A DNA stretch of 64,000 nt from an uncultured Prevotella sp. (GTDB lineage Bacteria > Bacteroidota > Bacteroidia > Bacteroidales > Bacteroidaceae): assembly GCA_946183415.1 (NCBI GenBank), contig CAMHAM010000011.1, positions 1 to 64,000 of the forward strand, given 5' to 3'. Position 1 is the stretch's first letter, and each line of letters begins with the position of its first letter. Made by a program: the position numbers and the translations under genes. The notes under the pieces were generated by a model. The model searched no databases. It saw only the letters and a program-made list of their open reading frames with translations, and was not told the origin of the DNA. Of this stretch, positions 1 to 6,442 are shown in pieces.

Positions 1-128
1 GTCCAGGAGTGACCATCGGTGACCGTTGCATCATTGGAGCAGGCAGTGTGGTGGTAAAGGATATCCCTTCCGATTCAATAGCTGTAGGCAATCCTTGTCG
101 AGTTGTCCGCAAATTACAAAAAAGATGA
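1..128 (+). CDS. Hexapeptide-repeat acetyltransferase, C-terminal end (partial)
   Basis: Only the last 41 residues are in the window; the gene starts upstream. The frame that begins at base 3 reads through to TGA at 126-128. The residues include [20 protein letters not shown] and a [11 protein letters not shown] tail. This is the classic end of left-handed beta-helix O-acetyltransferases of the maltose/galactoside acetyltransferase type (hexapeptide repeat followed by the GNPA/C-RVVR motif). Such enzymes move an acetyl group from acetyl-CoA to a sugar hydroxyl in the cytoplasm. The stop overlaps the ATG of the next acyltransferase (ATGA), so the two are probably co-transcribed in a glycan-decoration operon. 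The exact substrate cannot be read from this fragment. Confidence 0.85.
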   Translation, partial: PGVTIGDRCIIGAGSVVVKDIPSDSIAVGNPCRVVRKLQKR

Positions 129-1207
129 AAGAGAGAATAGCCTTTGTAGATTACATCCGCGTAATCGCCTGCCTGCTGGTGATGGTAGTTCACGCCAGTG
201 AGCAGTTTTATAACATGGGGCCTGTGTCCCAAGTAGTCAACGAGGACAACCGCCTTTGGGTTTCCATCTATGACGGTTTCTTCGGGCGCATATCCGTGCC
301 GCTGTTTATGATTGTCTCGGCCTTTCTGCTGGTGCCGATGAAGCCTGGTATGACGATGAGCCAGTTTTATCATCGTCGTTTCCTGCGCATCCTTCCGCCC
401 TTCATTTGCTTCTTGGTGCTTTATGCAATATTGCCTGCCACTTGGGGAGGGTTTACTTGGAATGAGGCTTTAGAGCAGCTGAAGATGGTGCCTTTCAACT
501 TCCCGCTATGGGGCGGTCATCTGTGGTTCATGTATCCGCTCATCAGTCTCTACCTTATTATCCCAGTGGTGTCGCCCTGGCTCGAAAAGTCCAGCGCGAA
601 AGACGAACGTATATTCCTCGGCATATTTGCCTTCTCCACGCTCATTCCATGGCTCCACCGCTTCGTGTCGCCTGAACTCTGGGGCGAATGTTTCTGGAAT
701 CAGTTCTCTGCCCTATGGTACTGCTCTGGCTATTTAGGTTATCTCGTATTGGCTCACTACATACGGGTTCATCTGAAGTGGAACAGGCAGAAGCGGACGA
801 CCGTCGGTACAATCTGCTTTGTCGTAGGCGGGTTGTTTACCGCATGGAGTTTCTGGTGGAAGGCCGTGCCTGGAGTGCAGATGGAGACACCGATGATGGA
901 ATGGTCATGGGAGTTCTGTACCCCCAACGTATTGCTGGCAACCTTCGGAGCATTTCTGCTGTTCAGCTGCATCCAGAAAGCCCCAGGTTGGATTAATAGT
1001 CTTGCCAAGCTCACCTTCGGTATGTATCTGATGCACATCTTCTTTCTGACATTTATAGCAGAATGGATTATCGGTGGAGATGTGGCTCATCCGCTGTTGC
1101 CCGTATGGCTGGCGATTCCCGCTATCGGACTGCTCACATTCCTGTGTTGTGCAGTCACTACAAAACTTATCTCGCTAATACCGGGCAGTAAATACGTGAT
1201 AGGCTAA
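125..1207 (+). CDS. Acyltransferase family 3 membrane protein
   Basis: A 360-residue polytopic membrane protein starting [18 protein letters not shown]. The YIR-hydrophobic-HASE opening is typical of acyltransferase-3 (OafA/WecH-like) enzymes, which acylate exported sugars using a membrane-embedded domain of about ten helices. The arginine of DYIRV and the following HASEQ histidine match the family N-terminus. I chose the ATG at 125 because it overlaps the stop of the upstream acetyltransferase. An in-frame upstream ATG at 26 would overlap that gene by about 100 bases and add a non-membrane leader. Context suggests acetylation of a polysaccharide or glycolipid; the acceptor is unknown. Confidence 0.88.
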   Translation: MKERIAFVDYIRVIACLLVMVVHASEQFYNMGPVSQVVNEDNRLWVSIYDGFFGRISVPLFMIVSAFLLVPMKPGMTMSQFYHRRFLRILPPFICFLVLYAILPATWGGFTWNEALEQLKMVPFNFPLWGGHLWFMYPLISLYLIIPVVSPWLEKSSAKDERIFLGIFAFSTLIPWLHRFVSPELWGECFWNQFSALWYCSGYLGYLVLAHYIRVHLKWNRQKRTTVGTICFVVGGLFTAWSFWWKAVPGVQMETPMMEWSWEFCTPNVLLATFGAFLLFSCIQKAPGWINSLAKLTFGMYLMHIFFLTFIAEWIIGGDVAHPLLPVWLAIPAIGLLTFLCCAVTTKLISLIPGSKYVIG

Positions 1208-1221
1208 ATTCCCATTTATCA

Positions 1222-1437
1222 GTGTCAATAAGCCCAACAAACATCAGTCGTGAGTTCAAGACCCGCATCGATGTGCTGGAACTGGAAGAGACGTTGGCCG
1301 TTGGCCGTGTGCTAGAAGAGGGCTGGGGAGGCACCATCGATTTTACCGATGTGCTTCTGCTGCTGAAGATTGACGGCGAGTGGAAATGCGTGGCAAAGGC
1401 ATATAACCAAAATTCAAACACGATTTCCAAGTAAATC
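1222..1437 (+). pseudogene. Fragment of a lumazine-binding-like (NTF2-fold) protein
   Basis: About 70 codons starting only with a GTG reach a TAA near 1434. The tail FTDVLLLLKIDGEWKCVAKA resembles the last strands of putative lumazine-binding/NTF2-fold proteins, where a phrase like DFLSLVKIDGEWKIV is common. Those proteins are about 120-150 residues, so the N-terminal half is missing, and the acyltransferase ends only 15 bases upstream. I see no ribosome binding site or promoter. It is best read as a decaying gene end left after a deletion. A short functional protein is possible but unlikely. Confidence 0.5.
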
Positions 1438-1462
1438 CTTCTTTGGTCTGCAAAAGTTTAAG

Positions 1463-1470
1463 TACCTTTG
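1463..1470 (+). promoter_or_regulatory. Bacteroidetes -7 box TACCTTTG for the dipeptidase
   Basis: TACCTTTG fits TAnnTTTG and lies 25 bases before the ATG at 1495. It rules out an in-frame start at 1468, which would sit inside the box. Confidence 0.65.
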
Positions 1471-1494
1471 CAGACAAATTGCGACAGACATAAT

Positions 1495-2937
1495 ATGAAA
1501 CCAAATAAAAGTGAAGATATGACACCAACAACAGAGCGAGTATTACAGATATTCAAGGAGCTGAACCAGATACCACGCCCTTCGCACCACGAAGAGCGCG
1601 TAGCTGACTATCTCTGCCAGACGGCTGAAAAACTGCACCTATCTTATAAGCGCGATAAGGAGAACTGCGTCGTCATCAGCAAGCCCGCCACGCCTGGCCA
1701 CGAGAATGCCGAGCCCATCGTACTGCTCAACCACATGGATATGGTGTGCGTAGGCATGAGCGACCCACTGAACACGCCCATTGACGCCTACGTGGACAAT
1801 GGGTGGATGAAGGCGCACGGCACATCATTAGGAGCCGACAACGGCATCGGACTGTCGATGGCCTTGGCCGTGCTGGAGAGCAACGAAATCGTGCATGGGC
1901 CGCTGGAGGTGATCACCACCACCAACGAGGAAGACGGCATGTCGGGGGCCTCACAGCTGAGTAAAGACTTCCTCGTGGGCCGCAAGGTGATCAATCTCGA
2001 CTCCGAGGACTACGACACTATCACGACAGGAGCCGCAGGAGCCTGTCTGCAGTTTCACCGCATTCCCGCGCATCGCAAGCCTGCTCCGAACGGCAACTGG
2101 TATCGCATCCGCTTTGAGGGCGGACTGGGCGGCCACTCGGGCGTAGATATCAACAAGGGCCGTTGCAGCGCTGTGACCGCAGCGATCCAACTTTTCAATT
2201 CTTCAATCCTTCCATCTTTCCATATCGCCTCCATCAACATCGGCGAGGCCAACGCCTCCATCGCCTCTTCCGGCGAAATCATCATCTGCACCTCGGCGGA
2301 TGAGGCACTGCTGAAGGAACAGGCAACGACGGTCAACCAATGGCTGGACGAGAGGTATGGGAGCACCGACCCTAGCATGCATTGCAACGTCAGTCCGTGT
2401 GAGCCGCAAGAGACCGTCATCGACGACGAAGCCTTTGAGGCTCTGATGTCATGCCTGAAACAGATTCCCCAGGGCATGGTGAAGATGAGCGACACGATGA
2501 CGGACACAGTGGAGACCTCAAACAACATCGGGCGCATCATGACTGAAGATGACTCAATCTTCGTCTCCACCCACACCCGCAGTTTCATCGATAGCGAGAT
2601 GGAGGAACTTAGCCGGAGGATTGCCGATGTGATGCACGAAGCCGGAGCCGAGAGCGAGACCGTGATGTCGGCACCCGCCTGGCAGGAAGACCAGCAATCG
2701 GCATTCCTACAGATGACCTCTGACACCTTCCTCGACGTGTTGGGCTGGCGGCCACGCATGGTGGCGATGCACTTCGTGCTGGAGGCAGGCTTCTTCGTGG
2801 AGCGTTATCCAGGCATCCAGATAGCCAGTATAGGCCCGCGCATCGTGGAGCCCCACTCCACCAGCGAGCGCGTGGAGCTATCCACCATCGACGACATCTG
2901 GCGCGTACTTATAGAACTGCTGAGCAGACTTGCCTGA
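1495..2937 (+). CDS. pepD: Aminoacyl-histidine dipeptidase (PepD-type, M20 metallopeptidase)
   Basis: A 480-residue cytoplasmic M20-family peptidase that hydrolyses dipeptides such as Xaa-His. Visible metal and catalytic motifs are NHMDMVC (His80 and Asp82), LGADNGIG (Asp115) and TTNEEDG (Glu145-Glu146). The central lid domain begins with GGLGGHSGVDINKGR, and the C-terminal VEPHSTSERVE supplies the last ligand histidine. Length matches the PepD family. The start at 1495 follows the -7 box at 1463-1470; a second ATG at 1519 is also plausible. Around codon 235 there is a CT/TCAA-rich stretch (2190-2222) that looks like the simple repeats seen elsewhere in this window, placed in frame within the lid domain. 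Confidence 0.92.
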   Translation: MKPNKSEDMTPTTERVLQIFKELNQIPRPSHHEERVADYLCQTAEKLHLSYKRDKENCVVISKPATPGHENAEPIVLLNHMDMVCVGMSDPLNTPIDAYVDNGWMKAHGTSLGADNGIGLSMALAVLESNEIVHGPLEVITTTNEEDGMSGASQLSKDFLVGRKVINLDSEDYDTITTGAAGACLQFHRIPAHRKPAPNGNWYRIRFEGGLGGHSGVDINKGRCSAVTAAIQLFNSSILPSFHIASINIGEANASIASSGEIIICTSADEALLKEQATTVNQWLDERYGSTDPSMHCNVSPCEPQETVIDDEAFEALMSCLKQIPQGMVKMSDTMTDTVETSNNIGRIMTEDDSIFVSTHTRSFIDSEMEELSRRIADVMHEAGAESETVMSAPAWQEDQQSAFLQMTSDTFLDVLGWRPRMVAMHFVLEAGFFVERYPGIQIASIGPRIVEPHSTSERVELSTIDDIWRVLIELLSRLA

Positions 2938-3019
2938 GAGACGAGTCTGCCAGAGATGCGGGAGTCATAAAGGTAATCGTGGAAACTTGATGCCACCAAA
3001 ATCGTAAAAGACGAAAGAT

Positions 3020-4315
3020 CTAACGGCATCTACGGAAAAACCATAGGGTCTGCAATACGCCTCTGGATGCGAGGTAGACAATCATGGCAAGCCAAAGCCC
3101 GTGATTGCCTAAAGCTGACGCCGTGAGCAAGTAGACAGCGAAAAAGACGAGGGATGAGACAAACGAGGAGACGAGCATGCCGCGAGTGGCTGTGATGCCA
3201 ATGAAGATACCATCCCAGATGAAAGCCGCCGCACCTGCTGCTGGTACCAGCCAAGCCCAGAAGAGATAGTCGTCAGCCGTGAGGATAACCTGAGGCTCAT
3301 CTGTCAGCAACCTCACGATCCAACGACCGCCAAGCAGATAGACCAACGTATAAAGTAAGGTAACGCCTACAGCCCAAAAGGCGAGGTGGCGTAATGTCTC
3401 GTGAAAAGCCGCCTTGTTACGAGCGCCATAGGTTCTGCCCCCCAACGCCTCACCAGCATAAGCAAAACCATCCATGAAATAGGAGAAGAAGAGGTATAAC
3501 TGCATCATCACCGTATTCACGGATAGGATGACGGCCCCGCTGCGAGCTCCTGCCGACGTGAAGTAAAGATTGACAGCTACAAGACAGAGCGTGCGGAGGA
3601 AGATGTCGCGATTCACGTGGAAGAAGCGCCCCATCGCCTCACGGACAAACGTTCCCTGCCATACAAGATATTTCCTCAGGCGCCCATAATGGTAGCTCAG
3701 AAGTCCCAAAGCCACGATGAAACCTGCATATTGGGCTATCACAGTACCCAAGGCGACACCCTCGATCTTCATGCCAAAACCATAGACGAGAGTCAACGAG
3801 GCAAGGATGTTCACCACATTCTGCATGATGGAGATGAACATGGGGATGCGCGTGTTCTGCATGCCGATATACCAGCCCAAGAGTCCGTAAAGCCCCATCA
3901 CGGCTGGCGCTCCCCAAATGACAATATAATAATAGGTCGTGGCGAAGGGCACTACATCCGACGTAGGACTGATCAACCAGAACATCAGCCATTTCATCGG
4001 TATCTGGAGCACGATGAGCAGCAGGGCGATGCCCAGCGCGATCACCATCGAACGTACCAGAATCCGTGTGACCTCCCTGAAATCCCTGCGCCCCAAAGCC
4101 TGAGACGTCATTCCACTGGATCCCATGCGAAGGAAGCCGAAAAGCCAATAGACGAGGTTGAAAATCATTGAGCCCACTGCCACAGCTCCGATATAGACAG
4201 GACTACCCATGTGGCCCACGATGGCAACATCGATCATCCCCAGCAAGGGCACGGTGATGTTCGACACGATCGAAGGCAGGGCAATCTGCAGAATCTGACG
4301 GTCACGGATGTTCAT
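3020..4315 (-). CDS. MATE-family multidrug/toxin exporter (DinF-like)
   Basis: A 431-residue protein with about twelve hydrophobic segments. It opens MNIRDRQILQIALPSIVSNI and PLLGMIDVAIVGHMG, the usual first helices of DinF-type MATE transporters, which expel cationic drugs or metabolites using a sodium or proton gradient. The start at 4315 was chosen because a -7 box (minus strand, 4331-4324) ends only nine bases before it, and longer in-frame starts lie upstream of that box. It converges with pepD and is divergent from the sodium symporter. The substrate is not predictable from sequence. Confidence 0.9.
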   Translation of the reverse strand: MNIRDRQILQIALPSIVSNITVPLLGMIDVAIVGHMGSPVYIGAVAVGSMIFNLVYWLFGFLRMGSSGMTSQALGRRDFREVTRILVRSMVIALGIALLLIVLQIPMKWLMFWLISPTSDVVPFATTYYYIVIWGAPAVMGLYGLLGWYIGMQNTRIPMFISIMQNVVNILASLTLVYGFGMKIEGVALGTVIAQYAGFIVALGLLSYHYGRLRKYLVWQGTFVREAMGRFFHVNRDIFLRTLCLVAVNLYFTSAGARSGAVILSVNTVMMQLYLFFSYFMDGFAYAGEALGGRTYGARNKAAFHETLRHLAFWAVGVTLLYTLVYLLGGRWIVRLLTDEPQVILTADDYLFWAWLVPAAGAAAFIWDGIFIGITATRGMLVSSFVSSLVFFAVYLLTASALGNHGLWLAMIVYLASRGVLQTLWFFRRCR

Positions 4316-4323
4316 ATCGAGCG

Positions 4324-4331
4324 CAAAGATA
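4324..4331 (-). promoter_or_regulatory. -7 box TATCTTTG for the MATE gene
   Basis: On the minus strand TATCTTTG ends nine bases before the ATG at 4315, leaving almost no untranslated leader. It is arranged back to back with the symporter promoter within 75 bases. Confidence 0.6.
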
Positions 4332-4373
4332 ATAATTTTTGGAACGGATGACACGGATTACACGGATTTTAAC

Positions 4374-4381
4374 TATCTTTG
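4374..4381 (+). promoter_or_regulatory. -7 box TATCTTTG for the sodium:solute symporter
   Basis: TATCTTTG ends ten bases before the ATG at 4391. Transcription from it would begin within a few bases of the start codon. Confidence 0.6.
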
Positions 4382-4390
4382 CACGCTGAA

Positions 4391-5794
4391 ATGACAATTA
4401 TCATCACTGTACTGGCATATTTCGCCATCCTTTTCGGCATCAGTCACCTAACGAGCAGGAAGGCAAACAACGATACATTCTATCGTGCCAATCGTCGTGC
4501 CCCGTGGTATATGGTGGCCTTTGGCATGATTGGCGCCTCGATATCAGGCATCACGTTCGTCTCTGTCCCTGGCATGGTACTCACCTCGCAGATGACCTAT
4601 CTGCAGATGTGTCTGGGGTTCATCGTGGGTTATCTGGTGATTGCCTTTGTGCTGTTACCTCTTTATTATCGGTTGAACCTTACGAGCATCTACACGTATC
4701 TGGGGCAACGGCTTGGCGTGCGATCGTACAAGACGGGCGCCAGTTTCTTCCTGCTGTCGAAGATGACGGGGGCAGCAGTCAGATTCTATGTCATCTGCAT
4801 CATCCTTCAGCAGTTTGTCTTCGACCCTGCAGGTATTCCCTTCGCTGCGAATGTCATTGTGATGGTAGCGCTCATCTGGCTCTACACCCGTCGTGGCGGC
4901 ATTGGTACGCTGGTGTTTACCGACTCGTTCCAGACGCTCTGTCTCTTCACAGCCCTCATCATGATCATCCTTTCTGTCATCAGTCAGCTGAACCTGTCTG
5001 TCAATGAAGCCGTTAGCGCCATCGCCAACAGTGAGATGAGTCGCATCTTCGTGTTCGATGACTGGTTGTCGCCTCACCACTTCGTCAAACAGTTCCTAAG
5101 TGGTGCCTTCATCGCCATCGTCATGACGGGACTGGATCAGGACATGATGCAGAAGAACCTGACTTGCAAGACGTTGCGCGATGCGCAGAAGGATATGTGT
5201 ACCTACGGTGTGGCGTTTGTTCCTGCCAATTTGCTCTTTCTAGCCCTTGGCGTCTTACTGACGATGGTGCTCGATAGCGGTTTGAAGGGCGACGAGATGC
5301 TCCCCACCTTTATTCAGGGATCAGCCGATTCGTCACTTCTGACATTGCTTTTCACCATCGGCATTGTGGCGGCCTCGTTTTCGAGTGCCGACTCCGCTCT
5401 CACCTCGCTCACCACCTGCTATTGCGTAGACATCCGTCGGCAGCCTGACAATGAGGAGCTTCGGAAAAAAGTGCATATTGCCATGTGCCTCTTCTTCGTA
5501 CTCTTCATCCTCCTATTCCGTCAGGTCAACTCCACCTCACTGATAGATGCCATCTACATTCTGGCCAGTTACACCTATGGCCCGTTGCTGGGACTGTTCG
5601 TCTTCGGACTATTCACAAAGAAGCAGCCCAACGACACCGTCGTGCCATATATCTGTATTGTCTCTCCCCTGCTCTGCTACTTCCTGGACCTCACAGCCCA
5701 GCACTTTTTGGGTTATCGCTTTGGCTACGAGCTGCTGATGCTTAACGGTCTGCTGACGTTTGCAGGACTATGGGCATCATCCCTTCGTAACTAA
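4391..5794 (+). CDS. Sodium:solute symporter (SSS family)
   Basis: A 467-residue membrane protein with about thirteen hydrophobic segments. The early motif GMIGASISGITFVSVPGMV corresponds to the conserved first helices of the SSS family, which couple uptake of sugars, sialic acid, amino acids or vitamins to sodium entry. The later ASFSSADSALTSL segment carries the conserved serines of the second sodium-site helix. The start at 4391 follows the -7 box directly; a TTG at 4379 lies within the box and is rejected. The next methionine would remove the first helix. It is divergent from the MATE gene. The substrate cannot be told from the neighbours. Confidence 0.9.
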   Translation: MTIIITVLAYFAILFGISHLTSRKANNDTFYRANRRAPWYMVAFGMIGASISGITFVSVPGMVLTSQMTYLQMCLGFIVGYLVIAFVLLPLYYRLNLTSIYTYLGQRLGVRSYKTGASFFLLSKMTGAAVRFYVICIILQQFVFDPAGIPFAANVIVMVALIWLYTRRGGIGTLVFTDSFQTLCLFTALIMIILSVISQLNLSVNEAVSAIANSEMSRIFVFDDWLSPHHFVKQFLSGAFIAIVMTGLDQDMMQKNLTCKTLRDAQKDMCTYGVAFVPANLLFLALGVLLTMVLDSGLKGDEMLPTFIQGSADSSLLTLLFTIGIVAASFSSADSALTSLTTCYCVDIRRQPDNEELRKKVHIAMCLFFVLFILLFRQVNSTSLIDAIYILASYTYGPLLGLFVFGLFTKKQPNDTVVPYICIVSPLLCYFLDLTAQHFLGYRFGYELLMLNGLLTFAGLWASSLRN

Positions 5795-5843
5795 AAATGT
5801 GGTTAAAAAACATTAAGTATTCTGTAGTTCAGCAGAAATTATC

Positions 5844-5851
5844 TATCTTTG
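5844..5851 (+). promoter_or_regulatory. -7 box TATCTTTG upstream of the cupin operon
   Basis: TATCTTTG about 85 bases before the cupin ATG at 5936, giving an untranslated leader of roughly 80 bases. Confidence 0.55.
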
Positions 5852-5935
5852 CTACGATTTTCAGGCATATTCTGTAAGAATGAAATTCAGAAGATACATA
5901 TATCTATTAGGTAATTACGTTAAACTATAAAGACA

Positions 5936-6409
5936 ATGAAAAAGATGATGAACTTGGTGCTTGCCGCCACCCTCTTAATCTGCGGCACAACAGTCAGTAT
6001 GACATCCTGCAAGGAGGCCAAGGCACAGGAGGACAGTCCTGCTCAACAAGTGGTATCAACCGAACTGATCCGCACATCGCAGAGCTGGGACGGCGTGGAG
6101 CTGCCCGACTATCTGCAGGGCCGCCCCGAACTGGTGGCCATGAAGTATGTGTTCCCTGCCGGTCAGAAACTGGGCTGGCACCACCATCCCGTGATGAACT
6201 ACGGTATCCTGGTACAGGGCGAACTGACCATTATCGGACAGGACGGCAAGGAGAAGACGGTGCATGAGGGCGAGCCCGTCGTGGAGATGGTGAACACTAT
6301 CCACCACGGCGAGAACCGAGGCAAGAAGGACGTCATCCTCTACATGTTCTACCTCTCGCAGAAGGACCTGCCCCTGGCTGTTCAGCATCCAGAGATTCCA
6401 CTGGAGTGA
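5936..6409 (+). CDS. Cupin-domain lipoprotein
   Basis: A 157-residue protein with a signal peptide ending in the lipobox-like SMTSC, so it is probably a lipid-anchored periplasmic protein. The mature part is one cupin barrel: the first motif includes GWHHHPVMNYGILVQGELTI (clustered metal-binding histidines) and the second GEPVVEMVNTIHHGENRG. Cupins bind metals or small ligands, and some are isomerases or dioxygenases. It is first in a run with the single-chain ABC importer 33 bases downstream and a kinase-like gene, so a role in sensing or handling the imported ligand is an inference from position. No catalytic function can be assigned. Confidence 0.85.
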   Translation: MKKMMNLVLAATLLICGTTVSMTSCKEAKAQEDSPAQQVVSTELIRTSQSWDGVELPDYLQGRPELVAMKYVFPAGQKLGWHHHPVMNYGILVQGELTIIGQDGKEKTVHEGEPVVEMVNTIHHGENRGKKDVILYMFYLSQKDLPLAVQHPEIPLE

Positions 6410-6442
6410 GAGTAAGCCAACAACGTGGAGAAGATAATTGCA

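Noticed and set aside
26..124. Longer start for the acyltransferase-3 gene
   Set aside because: It lies inside the upstream acetyltransferase reading frame and encodes no membrane or family sequence; the ATG at 125 forms the usual overlapping stop-start.
1468..1494. Earlier in-frame start for the dipeptidase
   Set aside because: It falls inside the -7 box and the family N-terminus begins later.
2055..2759. Long open frame on the minus strand within the dipeptidase gene
   Set aside because: It mirrors a well-supported coding gene, has no family signal and no promoter.
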